Shown here one piece after another: positions 50,920-58,272 of a stretch of 58,272 bases of DNA. Source of the DNA: an uncultured Alphaproteobacteria bacterium (lineage in GTDB: Bacteria; Pseudomonadota; Alphaproteobacteria; RF32; CAG-239); contig CANRJO010000007.1 of the NCBI GenBank assembly GCA_947630965.1, positions 1-58,272 on the forward strand, given 5' to 3'. How positions within the stretch are numbered: the first letter of the stretch is position 1; each line of letters starts with the position of its first letter. Below the pieces are notes generated by a model. It did no database searches. It had not been told where the DNA came from and saw only the letters and a program-made list of their open reading frames with translations. The position numbers and the translations under genes were made by a program.

Positions 50920-52707
50920 TTATTGTGCCAAGTTCAGCCATTGCGTTTCTTTTTCTTCTTTATTATGGCGGCATTCCTCAAGCTCCGCCGCCAATGTGTC
51001 AAAGCGCTCGGGGTCTTTGGTGTAAAGTTCGGTATCAGTTGCCATGATGTTTTCAATTTCCGCAATGCGCTTTTCCAGAGCTTCTACCTCGGTGGGCAAA
51101 ACCTCAAGCAAGCGCTGATCTTTATAACTTAACTTTTTGTTTTCTTTTGTTTTTATTGGTTCCGGCGCCGGCGAGGCGAGGGGCTTTTTTTCTTTCTTTT
51201 GATCTTGCGGGGCAACACCTTTAAGTTTATCAATCAGCTCCGAATAACTCCCGATATGCTCCTTAATTTCGCCGTTGCCTTTCATATATAAAAGCGAGGT
51301 TGCTACCTTATCCATAAAGTCGCGGTCATGGCTCACAATTAAAATTGTGCCTTGATATTCGTCTAGCACTTCCTGAAGCAGGTCAAGGGTGTCCATGTCC
51401 AGATCATTGGTTGGTTCGTCTAAGACCAAAAAGTTTGAGGGTTTTGCTAAAGCGACGGCTAACATCAGACGGTTTTTCTCGCCGCCTGAAAGGGTCGAAA
51501 CAAGGGCTTGGGCTTGATCGGGCTTAAACAAAAAGTCTTTTAAGTAAGCCACCACATGCCTGTAATGTCCGCGCACCCAAATATGGTCTCCCTCGTTGCA
51601 AAGTGTTTTCCAAAGTGTTTTCTTGGGGTCAAGCGTGATGCGGTTTTGATCAAAATACGCTTCTTCAAGGTTTTTGCCCATGCGGACATGCCCCGAATCG
51701 GGTTCAAGCCGTTTAGTTAAAAGCTTCACAAGCGTTGTTTTGCCGGCGCCGTTGGGGCCGACAATCCCCAAGCGATTCCCTTTTAAGAGCCTTAATGAAA
51801 AATCTTTCACAAGCTCGCGCCCGCCAAAACTTTTGCAAACGTGTTTTGCCTCAATGACAAGCCGTGAGCGTAACTCGCCTGATTCAATCGCCAAATTGAC
51901 AGAGCCGATTTGCTTGACTTGCTCGCGGCGTTCCTGCCTTAATTGTTGGAGGCGGCGCAAACGTCCCTGATTGCGCTTGCGTCTTGCCGTTACGCCTTTA
52001 TGGAGCCACTCGGTTTCTTCCTCAATTTTTTTGTTAAGGTATTTTTGGGCAATGATTTCTTGATCCAAAATTTGTTCCTGCCAAGCATCAAAGGCCACAA
52101 AACCTTTGTTATTAAAGTGCAAAATGCCACGATCAAGCCAAAATGTTTGGTTGGAAATATGGCACAAAAACGCGCGGTCGTGGCTGATGACCACCACGGC
52201 GCCCGTAAATTTTTGAATAATCTCTTCTAATTTTTCAATGGTTTCAATGTCTAAATGGTTAGTGGGCTCGTCTAACAGCAAAATATCAGGCTCAGAGACC
52301 AAAGCGCGTGCCAGTGTGGCTTTACGGACTTCACCACCTGAGGATTCAAGCGGGTTTTGCGTTTCATTAATTTTGAGCGCTTTAATTAAAATATCCGCCT
52401 TATAAGCTTCCTCTTTTTTCTTAAGCCCTGCCAAAACCACATCACGCAATGTTTCAAAGCCTGCGCAGTCAGGTTCTTGCGGCATGTAAGCAATTTTGGT
52501 GCCGGGCTGAATGAAAAAATCAGCTTCATCGGGTTCTATTTGTCCGCATAAAACTTTTAAAAGTGTGGATTTCCCCGAGCCGTTGCGCCCTACAAGGCAG
52601 ATTTTGGCACCACGCGAAATATTAAGCTCAATGCCCGTAAACAAGGGCTTCAAGCCAAACGTTAAGCGTGCGTCTTTTAATGTGAGTATGGGCGGTTCCA
52701 CAGCCAT
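50920..52707 (-). CDS. uup: ABC-F family ATPase (Uup type)
   Basis: A 595-residue soluble tandem ABC protein. The first ATPase has GRNGSGKST at residues 40-48, SSGGEVRKATLARAL and LLLDEPTNHLD; the second has GPNGAGKTT, TLSGGEKNRLMLAVAL and LVLDEPTNDLD. The linker is charged and helical, and residues 525-595 form the C-terminal coiled coil that marks Uup (KKLSYKDQRLLEVLPTEVEA). ABC-F proteins act on ribosomes; Uup is linked to ribosome rescue and transposon excision. No membrane segment is present. Both ATP sites look intact. Confidence 0.94.
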   Translation of the reverse strand: MAVEPPILTLKDARLTFGLKPLFTGIELNISRGAKICLVGRNGSGKSTLLKVLCGQIEPDEADFFIQPGTKIAYMPQEPDCAGFETLRDVVLAGLKKKEEAYKADILIKALKINETQNPLESSGGEVRKATLARALVSEPDILLLDEPTNHLDIETIEKLEEIIQKFTGAVVVISHDRAFLCHISNQTFWLDRGILHFNNKGFVAFDAWQEQILDQEIIAQKYLNKKIEEETEWLHKGVTARRKRNQGRLRRLQQLRQERREQVKQIGSVNLAIESGELRSRLVIEAKHVCKSFGGRELVKDFSLRLLKGNRLGIVGPNGAGKTTLVKLLTKRLEPDSGHVRMGKNLEEAYFDQNRITLDPKKTLWKTLCNEGDHIWVRGHYRHVVAYLKDFLFKPDQAQALVSTLSGGEKNRLMLAVALAKPSNFLVLDEPTNDLDMDTLDLLQEVLDEYQGTILIVSHDRDFMDKVATSLLYMKGNGEIKEHIGSYSELIDKLKGVAPQDQKKEKKPLASPAPEPIKTKENKKLSYKDQRLLEVLPTEVEALEKRIAEIENIMATDTELYTKDPERFDTLAAELEECRHNKEEKETQWLNLAQ

Positions 52708-52834
52708 TTCTTATCCTTTTTATTTAACTTTTGCCCAAGATACATTTTTTTTAGAAAATTACAATAACATTTGCTTGAAAATGTGATTATTTTGAAATAG
52801 TATGATTTCAGTTCATGAAAAAAGGTTTTGAAAA

Positions 52835-53959
52835 ATGAAGAAAATTGCCCTTTTGCTCCTCTTTTGTACATTTGATGCCGCGGCACAAAGTATGGATTTA
52901 GCCGGAGAGTTAAGCGCTCCTTCCCCTGTTTCCGATATGGTTGTGCAAAAAAATGAAGAAACTGTGGCTGATGAGCGTGGCGCTTTTTCGTTTCTGAATT
53001 TTTCATTTATTAAAAAAACGAAAGATTTGTTTTCTTCTAAAGAGGAAGAACCGACAGATACCGTTCCTCAAGTTGATGAAACACCTTTGCAACGTATTAC
53101 ACGCCTTGCCAACAGCGGGAATTTAGACGCGCAACTGACTTTGGGTTATGTTTATCTCTATGGCGAAAACGGTGTAAAGCAAAATTTTGAAACGGCTTTT
53201 CGATATTATCAAATGGCGGCGGCACAGAATGACCCTGTGGCGCTGAATAATTTAGGGAGCCTTTATTTTAACGGTATTGGCACCAAGGTTGATTATCATA
53301 AGGCCGCGGAGCTTTTTGCCCGTGCTGCTGAGCAGGGAAGCGATGACGCGGCTGTGAATTTGGCATTTATCTATTTGAGCGGCGATTCAAGTGAGGAGAT
53401 GGGTGAAAAAGCAGTCAAGCTTTTTGAGCAAGCGGCAAAAGCGGGGAATAATACGGCAAAATTTATGTGGGGCTATGCTAATTATATGGGCTTTCATACC
53501 CCGCAGAATGATTATAAAGCCATTGAATTTATCCGGCAAGCTGCCGATGCCAAGTTTGATGAAGCACAGTATATTTTGGGCTTGATGTATCTTAATGGGC
53601 GCGGTATTTCGCAAAACTATGGTAACGCTGTGCGTTATTTACGCGCTTCGGCGGCACAAGGGAATTTGCCAGCCATGTCTACACTTGCTAATATTTTGGC
53701 AGAAGGCAAAATTTATCCTAAAAATTTACCGCAGGCGTATGTGATGTATAATATTGCCGCGGTTTATAATATTCCGGGGGCGGCAGAAGCCCGAAATGCC
53801 GTTGAAAAACGTCTCAAAATGGAAGAACTTTTGCCGGCGCAAGCTGAAGCTGAAAAATTTCAATCTCAGCCATCGGAGCTTACCACTTATGTGCGGCAGA
53901 CTTTCGGCAGTGACGCACGGCGCTATATAGATTCTCATATTCATCAAACAAAGGAATAA
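52835..53959 (+). CDS. Exported Sel1-repeat protein
   Basis: A 374-residue protein with a signal peptide (MKKIALLLLFCTFDAAAQS). Residues about 90-330 are tandem Sel1 repeats of about 36 residues, e.g. GNLDAQLTLGYVYLYGENGV, then DPVALNNLGSLYFNGIGTKV and SDDAAVNLAFIYLSGD; about six repeats can be counted. Such solenoids bind partner proteins in the periplasm, often in envelope assembly or stress. The C-terminal tail (TTYVRQTFGSDARRYIDSHI) is not repetitive. The next gene starts four bases after its stop, so they form an operon. Confidence 0.88.
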   Translation: MKKIALLLLFCTFDAAAQSMDLAGELSAPSPVSDMVVQKNEETVADERGAFSFLNFSFIKKTKDLFSSKEEEPTDTVPQVDETPLQRITRLANSGNLDAQLTLGYVYLYGENGVKQNFETAFRYYQMAAAQNDPVALNNLGSLYFNGIGTKVDYHKAAELFARAAEQGSDDAAVNLAFIYLSGDSSEEMGEKAVKLFEQAAKAGNNTAKFMWGYANYMGFHTPQNDYKAIEFIRQAADAKFDEAQYILGLMYLNGRGISQNYGNAVRYLRASAAQGNLPAMSTLANILAEGKIYPKNLPQAYVMYNIAAVYNIPGAAEARNAVEKRLKMEELLPAQAEAEKFQSQPSELTTYVRQTFGSDARRYIDSHIHQTKE

Positions 53960-53962
53960 AAA

Positions 53963-54985
53963 GTGAACAAAAGCGGAATTGCATCTCGTACAAAAAGACT
54001 GGTTAAAAAAATTATCTCTTGGGCAGGGCTTTTCTTCTTTGGGCTTGCCGCTTTTATGATTTGGCGGCAACTTGCCAAATATAACCTTCAAGATCTTAAA
54101 CATGCCCTTTTAAGTATTCCGAACCGCAATTTACTTTATGCCGGTGCTGCCTCGTTTGTAGGCTATGTGGCGCTTTCTTCCTATGACTTTTTGGCACTTA
54201 AGTATATTCGGCACAAACTTTCAACCTGGAAATGGGTTTTTGCCGGGTTTATCGGCTTTGCCGTCAGTAATAACGCAGGTCACGCCATTGTTTCAGGCGG
54301 TGCCATCCGCTATAGGCTTTATACGCGTTGGCGCATTAAGGCAGAAGAAATTGTACGTATGGTCACTTTTTCAGGCTTTACTTATTTGGTCGCCTGTTGC
54401 TTCCTTATTATTATAGGGTATCTCATTACGCCGGATCATGCTTTTGGCGAGGGTTCGGCTTCCAAAATTACTACTTCTCTGGTGGCATTGGGCTCGCTTA
54501 TCTTTTTGGTGGTTTATTTCACGCTTTCTGTTTGTTATACCAAAAAGCTTGATATCAAAGGTGTGAAGTTTGCCATGCCGCGTCCGAAAATGGCTGTGGC
54601 TCAAGTTCTGATTGGGAGCGTGGATATTTTAATGGCCTCGCTTGTTTTATATTTTACGCTTATCCATTTTATCAATATTCCGTTTAACACTTTTATTGGC
54701 GCCTTTATCATTGCGCAAATTTTGGGTGTTTACAGTCAGGTTCCCGGGGGCTTGGGTGTGTTTGAGCTTGTCTTCTCAAACATCATCCCCGGTGCCGAAA
54801 ATCAAGCCATGCTCTTCGGTGCGCTCATTGCTTATCGGATTATTTATTATCTTCTGCCTCTTATTGTTTCCGGTATAGTCCTCTTCTCATACGAAGGATA
54901 TTTAGCCTATCGGCATAAGAAGATGAGGGAGGAGAGAAGGCTGGTACGTCTAAAAAGATTCCTCCACATAGGGAAAGGCGTATAA
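53963..54985 (+). CDS. YbhN-like/lysylphosphatidylglycerol synthase TM-region membrane protein
   Basis: A 340-residue polytopic membrane protein starting at GTG 53963 with AAGGAA upstream; about eight membrane segments. The family motifs are GFAVSNNAGHAIVSGGAIRY in the first third and VPGGLGVFELVFSNIIPG near the end. It belongs to the UPF0104/YbhN and MprF-flippase-like group, often taken to flip or modify lipids. The last four codons (GKGV and TAA) lie inside the left arm of a 131-bp inverted repeat. A basic, hydrophilic tail (RRLVRLKRFLHIGKGV) points into the cytoplasm. Confidence 0.88.
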   Translation: MNKSGIASRTKRLVKKIISWAGLFFFGLAAFMIWRQLAKYNLQDLKHALLSIPNRNLLYAGAASFVGYVALSSYDFLALKYIRHKLSTWKWVFAGFIGFAVSNNAGHAIVSGGAIRYRLYTRWRIKAEEIVRMVTFSGFTYLVACCFLIIIGYLITPDHAFGEGSASKITTSLVALGSLIFLVVYFTLSVCYTKKLDIKGVKFAMPRPKMAVAQVLIGSVDILMASLVLYFTLIHFINIPFNTFIGAFIIAQILGVYSQVPGGLGVFELVFSNIIPGAENQAMLFGALIAYRIIYYLLPLIVSGIVLFSYEGYLAYRHKKMREERRLVRLKRFLHIGKGV

Positions 54986-55100
54986 CCGCTCATCTAGAGG
55001 CGTTTTTGCGGGTCTCGCAAAATTCACGTACCTCTTTTGTACGCTAAAATTTTGCTCGCCCTGAAAACACCTCTATCTAAACGGTTCTCCGCCTTTCCCT
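54970..55100. repeat. 131-bp imperfect inverted repeat overlapping a stop codon
   Basis: AGGGAAAGGCG (54970-54980) pairs with CGCCTTTCCCT (55090-55100), and further inward AACCG with CGGTT, GAGGCGTTTT with AAAACACCTC, CGCAAAATT with AAATTTTGC and CGTAC with GTACG. It folds as one long hairpin. The left arm encodes the last four residues of the preceding membrane protein. With 55101-55398 it fills the 413-bp gap before the next gene; the rest of the gap is a terminator, copy B of the 112-bp element and a palindromic element. Confidence 0.75.
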
Positions 55101-55120
55101 GGGCTTAGGTGCCAAATTAA

Positions 55121-55147
55121 AAAAAACACCCCGAGGGGTGTTTTTTG
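55121..55147 (+). terminator. Terminator after the YbhN-like gene
   Basis: AAAAAACACCC pairs with GGGTGTTTTTT around the loop CGAG (55132-55135). Almost the same hairpin recurs at 56481. Confidence 0.88.
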
Positions 55148-55159
55148 TTACTCTGATAT

Positions 55160-55271
55160 AGCAATTTAAAGGTACCTTAAAAAAGTGCCGTTGTCAATAA
55201 GAAAAAATCAAGCAGAATCAAGGGTTCGTGATTTTAAAAAGTGTTGCATTTAAAGGTACCTTTAAATTGCT
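55160..55271. repeat. 112-bp terminal-inverted-repeat element, copy B
   Basis: Begins AGCAATTTAAAGGTACCTT and ends with its inverted copy AAGGTACCTTTAAATTGCT; in this copy the flanking AT extends the inverted repeat by 2 bp on each side. It differs from copy C at only a few bases. It starts 13 bases after a terminator T run and lies 127 bp before the next Cys-rich gene. Confidence 0.9.
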
Positions 55272-55291
55272 ATGGTTCGACTCCTGTCGAA

Positions 55292-55353
55292 CGTCATCCC
55301 GAACTTGTTTCGGGATCTCATAAAAGTGAGATGCTGAAACGAGTTCAGCATGA
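55292..55353. repeat. Palindromic intergenic element with three hairpins
   Basis: Three short hairpins in series: CCCGAA/TTCGGG (55298-55314), ATCTCA/TGAGAT (55315-55332) and GCTGAA/TTCAGC (55333-55349), framed by CGTCAT and ATGAC. It belongs to the common REP-like class with CGTCAT ends. Confidence 0.7.
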
Positions 55354-55398
55354 CTCTGTGTGTAGTGGTTGCTTGCAAGAGAAGAAAGGGAAAAGAAA

Positions 55399-56460
55399 AT
55401 GCGATACTTGATGTTTTTGTTAGGTTTGATGTTTGCAAATATGGCGCAGGCGATTGATTGTGAAAAGGTGCCAGATTGTGCAAGTTTAGGTTATTCCACA
55501 GAAGATGATCCGAATTGTGCAGATAATGGTTATATGTATTGCCCGTTTAACCATGAATATAAAAAGTGCGTTCAGTACAACTGCGAAAAACTTGGTTTTA
55601 CCGAAGATGACAAAACATCATGGTGTGGAAAGCTCGCTAAATGTAAAGGCAATCCCCGCATGACGCTTTGTCAAAATTTGTGTGAAATAGGCGATGTTTA
55701 CTATTCGGACGGGACATGTGGCTATGCCAAAGATTATGACGCATCTTCAGGTAAAACGCCTGCCGGTATTGTCTTTTATACAACAGACGGCGGTTATCAC
55801 GGTAAAGTCCTTTCCTTGACGCATGTGCCACCAAAACAAAAGTTTTTTGGATTTCCACCTAATAAAGGATCCACTGGTGATTCTACGAGTATGATGCCCA
55901 TGGGAACATGTGTGCCAAAGGACATAACAGTTTTTGGGGACTCTATAATCCTCAATGAATTGAAAAATGGTAATTTGGAATTATACGACGGCAAAGGCAA
56001 CACCCAAGCAATGTTGAAACGCCCGAACTTTTGTCAGTGTAATGATATTCCGCTAACAGATCCAAATTATCTGTATTATTGCCAAGCCACAGGAGCAATT
56101 GCCGTTAATGCTTATAGCCCAACTGAAAGCCTCAAAAATTCGCCTATTGTTGGGCGAGGAAAATGGTATATTCCGGCAATCGGGGAGCTTTTGTATTTAA
56201 GCCCTGTTGAAATCAATGAAATCAAAACGTTCATTAATGATGCGAGTGGCGCTAAAAACACCACCCAAGCCATTATAGATAAAACCGTGGAGATTTTGAC
56301 AAGTAAAGGCATAACAGCTGAAAAATTGAGTGACCAACCTTGCTTTTTTACTTCAAGTTATAGGACAACATTTATCAATTATTTCATTTGTGCCAACGGA
56401 ACTAGAACTTACGATGCTTGTTATGATTCGCACCTTATTCGCGCTGTTTTATCCTTTTAA
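55399..56460 (+). CDS. Secreted Cys-rich protein with a different C-terminal domain
   Basis: A 353-residue protein. The ATG at 55399 opens the signal peptide MRYLMFLLGLMFANMAQA, with AAAGGG upstream; an in-frame TTG ten codons earlier is not needed. Residues 19-97 are the same Cys-rich module as in the gene at 20071 (CEKVPDCASLGYS, NGYMYCPFNHEYK, RMTLCQ). The rest is a different, DUF1566-like domain with DASSGKTPAGIVFYTTDGGY and GRGKWYIPAIGELLYLSPVE. It is probably on the surface or in the periplasm. A neighbour at 56711 has only the end of such a domain. Confidence 0.8.
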   Translation: MRYLMFLLGLMFANMAQAIDCEKVPDCASLGYSTEDDPNCADNGYMYCPFNHEYKKCVQYNCEKLGFTEDDKTSWCGKLAKCKGNPRMTLCQNLCEIGDVYYSDGTCGYAKDYDASSGKTPAGIVFYTTDGGYHGKVLSLTHVPPKQKFFGFPPNKGSTGDSTSMMPMGTCVPKDITVFGDSIILNELKNGNLELYDGKGNTQAMLKRPNFCQCNDIPLTDPNYLYYCQATGAIAVNAYSPTESLKNSPIVGRGKWYIPAIGELLYLSPVEINEIKTFINDASGAKNTTQAIIDKTVEILTSKGITAEKLSDQPCFFTSSYRTTFINYFICANGTRTYDACYDSHLIRAVLSF

Positions 56461-56480
56461 TTGAACATCTGCCAAAATTA

Positions 56481-56506
56481 AAAAACACCCCTCGGGGTGT
56501 TTTTTG
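56481..56506 (+). terminator. Terminator after the second Cys-rich gene
   Basis: AAAAACACCCC (56481-56491) pairs with GGGGTGTTTTT (56494-56504). It is the same hairpin type as at 55121, and copy C of the 112-bp element follows. Confidence 0.88.
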
Positions 56507-56519
56507 TTGCTCTTACAAT

Positions 56520-56631
56520 AGCAATTTAAAGGTACCTTAAAAAAGTGCCGTTGTCAATAATAAAAAATCAAGCAGAATCAAGGGTTCACAATTTTAAAAA
56601 GTGTTGCATTTAAAGGTACCTTTAAATTGCT
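56520..56631. repeat. 112-bp terminal-inverted-repeat element, copy C
   Basis: Same ends and length as copies A and B; the interior is nearly identical to copy B. It follows a terminator by about 15 bp and precedes a palindromic element and a broken Cys-rich-family gene. Confidence 0.9.
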
Positions 56632-56659
56632 CGATTCGAGGGAATGCGTCCGCCTACAG

Positions 56660-56735
56660 ACGTCATTCTGACACCCGCGGGGTGGAAGAATCCAGGTGAA
56701 AACAAAGTAGCTAATTTGTTGTCCTGGACTCTTCG
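56660..56735. repeat. REP-like palindromic element, right end truncated
   Basis: Starts with CGTCATTCTGA, holds AATCCAGG facing CCTGGA, and between them AAAGTAGCTAATTTGTT, the inverted form of the core at 19912-19930. It breaks off after CTTCGC, where the neighbouring gene remnant begins. Confidence 0.65.
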
Positions 56736-57139
56736 CTAAAGCTCTAGGTAACAATTTGCAATATCCTGCCGCTGCAGCGTTAGCGTTTTATCCGATTGGT
56801 GTGAGCGCAAATGCTTCAATCGTTGGAGCCGGTCACTGGTATTTACCAACTTTAGGTGAATGGATGGATGTGTATGGATATGACTATTCCAACATTAGCG
56901 ATTGTGGTGGAAAAATAGGTGCTCATGGCAAGACGATAAAAATCATTAATGAGACGCTCACAACTTTGAAAAGTAAAACTGTTGCAGCTGAAGTGTTAAC
57001 ACCAAATGGTTTCTATTGGTCGTCATTGGAGAATGGTTTTAATGCCGCTTGGAGACTCTACTTAGGCACGGACCTTGATTTCCTACATAGCCGTGCGAAA
57101 ACTGAACCTAGCCGTGTTCGGGTGAGTCTGGAATTTTGA
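56711..57139 (+). pseudogene. Truncated Cys-rich-family protein (C-terminal domain only)
   Basis: An open frame from 56711, with possible TTG start at 56756. It reads ALGNNLQYPAAAALAFYP, then GAGHWYLPTLGEWMDVYGYD and ends SRVRVSLEF. This matches the DUF1566-like end of the protein at 55399 (GRGKWYIPAIGELLYLSP). The signal peptide, the Cys module and most of the domain are missing; the break falls inside the palindromic element upstream, which suggests a deletion between repeats. The remaining domain is in frame with no stop. It may be a silent donor or a plain remnant. Confidence 0.7.
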
Positions 57140-57228
57140 GGTTTCGTTGTGGATTTTTCAAAGCCTGATTGCATTTTGATGAAAAAGGGGTTATGCTCCT
57201 TTTATTCAAAATGTAACGGAGAACTTTG

Positions 57229-58074
57229 ATGGAACAAAAAGAGATTCAAATCGGAAACTTCAAAATCGGTAACAAACTGCCCTTGGCACTTATTGCCGGT
57301 CCTTGCCAGATTGAAAGCCGCGAGCACGCCTTGATGATTGCCGAAAAACTGGTAGATATATGCCGCAAACTTGGTATCAACTACATTTTCAAGGCTTCTT
57401 TTGATAAGGCGAACCGCACCTCTATCAACGCGGCGCGCGGCGTGGGTTTGGAAGAGGGCATGCGCACTTTTGATGACATTAAAAAGAAGTTTCCAACCTT
57501 GCCAATTGTGACCGATATTCACGAAACATGGCAATGTGCGGAAGTTGCCAAACATGTGGATATGCTCCAGATTCCGGCGTTTTTGTGTCGTCAGACGGAT
57601 TTGGTGGTGGCGGCGGCTAAAACCGGTAAGGTCGTCAATGTTAAAAAAGGTCAATTCTTGGCACCTTGGGATGTGCCCAACATTGTGAAAAAGGTTACCG
57701 ACAGCGGCAACCCTAATGTTTGCATTACCGAACGTGGCACAAGTTTTGGCTACAACACGCTTGTGACCGATATGCGCGCTTTTCCGCAAATGGCGAAAGA
57801 AACAGGCTGTCCGCTTATTTTTGATGCCACGCACTCTGTGCAACAACCGGGTGGTTTGGGCGGTTCTACAGGCGGCAAGCGTGAGTTTGCGCCTGTTTTG
57901 GCGCGTGCGGCGGTGGCTGTGGGTGTGGCGGCGGTCTTTATTGAAACGCACGAAAACCCTGATAAAGCCCTTTCCGATGGTCCGAACAGCATTTACCTTT
58001 CTGATATGGAGCGTGTGCTTTCCGAGCTGATGGCTTATGACAAGCTCACCAAAACCATGATATACGATTATTAA
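57229..58074 (+). CDS. kdsA: 3-deoxy-8-phosphooctulonate synthase (KDO-8-P synthase)
   Basis: A 281-residue TIM-barrel enzyme joining arabinose 5-phosphate and phosphoenolpyruvate, the first committed step to KDO, the inner sugar of lipopolysaccharide. Signatures: LALIAGPCQIESREHA, FKASFDKANRTSINAARGVG, VTDIHETWQ, LQIPAFLCRQTDLV, KKGQFLAPWD, TERGTSFGYNTLVTDMR, FDATHSVQQPGG and ETHENPDKALSDGPNS. GGAG lies upstream of the ATG. The absence of the usual metal-site Cys variation cannot be judged by eye. recO follows one base after its stop. Confidence 0.97.
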   Translation: MEQKEIQIGNFKIGNKLPLALIAGPCQIESREHALMIAEKLVDICRKLGINYIFKASFDKANRTSINAARGVGLEEGMRTFDDIKKKFPTLPIVTDIHETWQCAEVAKHVDMLQIPAFLCRQTDLVVAAAKTGKVVNVKKGQFLAPWDVPNIVKKVTDSGNPNVCITERGTSFGYNTLVTDMRAFPQMAKETGCPLIFDATHSVQQPGGLGGSTGGKREFAPVLARAAVAVGVAAVFIETHENPDKALSDGPNSIYLSDMERVLSELMAYDKLTKTMIYDY

Positions 58075-58075
58075 A

Positions 58076-58272
58076 ATGAACATAAGCGATGAAGGCTACA
58101 TCATACATCTCAGACGTCATGGCGAAAATAGCCTGATTGTAACGCTTTTATCGCGCGGACATGGTAAAATCACTGGTTATGTTAAGGGCGCGTTAAGCAA
58201 AAAGAAATTGGGCATATTTCAGCTTGGGAACGCGCTTTCGTTTAATGCTTATGCGCGGCTTGAGGAAAATAT
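58076..58272 (+). CDS. recO: DNA repair protein RecO, N-terminal part
   Basis: The window ends within this gene; 65 residues are visible. It begins MNISDEGYIIHLRRHGENSL, then IVTLLSRGHGKITGYVKGAL and LGNALSFNAYARLEEN, the OB-fold N terminus of RecO. RecO loads RecA at single-stranded gaps in the RecFOR pathway. The ATG overlaps no other gene and lies one base after the kdsA stop, so the two are co-transcribed. Confidence 0.93.
   Translation, partial: MNISDEGYIIHLRRHGENSLIVTLLSRGHGKITGYVKGALSKKKLGIFQLGNALSFNAYARLEEN

Noticed and set aside
19718-56631. CRISPR array from the recurring AAGGTACCTT sequences
   Set aside because: The repeats are 112 bp, lie far apart singly and have inverted ends; there is no regular spacer pattern and no cas gene.
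57202-58083. Long minus-strand frame opposite kdsA
   Set aside because: It is an antisense shadow of a perfectly conserved kdsA, rich in His/Arg/Thr and with no ribosome-binding site.

Overview
The window looks like chromosome of a Gram-negative, AT-leaning alphaproteobacterium, possibly an uncultured host-associated lineage. The support is the lipid A enzyme LpxI (the DUF1009 type usual in alphaproteobacteria) joined to LpxB, plus KdsA, LolA, a YbhN-like membrane protein, an SH3_4-type periplasmic protein, Uup, SlyX and a CCA-adding enzyme. TAA, TAG and TGA all act as stops, so the ordinary bacterial code applies. No genus can be named from sequence alone.

Layout. 1-105 is the end of an HU-type gene with its terminator. 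160-18743 is a defence island: a small HTH gene and a complete type 1 BREX operon (brxA, brxB, brxC, pglX, pglZ, brxL), then on the other strand a WYL-domain regulator with two small genes, an HTH gene, a hypothetical gene, a von Willebrand A protein, a small helical protein, and a hipBA toxin-antitoxin pair. Three copies of one 15-bp motif (TGTCA-N5-TGGCA) lie before the BREX operon, between the WYL and HTH genes, and before the vWA gene, so the modules may share one regulator. 18744-20070 has no protein gene but holds a candidate small RNA, a tRNA 3' fragment, nested hairpins and repeats.

20071-33918 is mostly housekeeping: a secreted Cys-rich protein, tRNA-Leu, uppP, an M23 peptidase, xseA, an RgpF-like protein, mutY, an esterase, msrAB, cca, then lpxI-lpxB-comEC. 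33967-38462 (minus) carries a coiled-coil protein and a nitroreductase-slyX-nagA-nagB operon. 38601-43585 is accessory: tRNA-Pro with structured repeats, an HNH protein divergent from two tandem genes sharing an integrase-SAM-like C-terminal domain, a frameshifted gene and a decayed gene. 43600-54985 holds surface glycosyltransferases (one disrupted in a homopolymer), ogt, nfo, an M20 peptidase, an SH3 protein, lolA, uup, a Sel1 protein and a YbhN-like protein. 54986-57139 holds two more members of the Cys-rich family, one broken, and 57229-58272 is kdsA followed by the start of recO.

The two most unusual signals are the shared operator motif across the BREX island, and a 112-bp element with 19-bp terminal inverted repeats present three times, each time downstream of a terminator and upstream of a member of the same secreted Cys-rich family. 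In that family the N-terminal module is conserved and the C-terminal domain is swapped.
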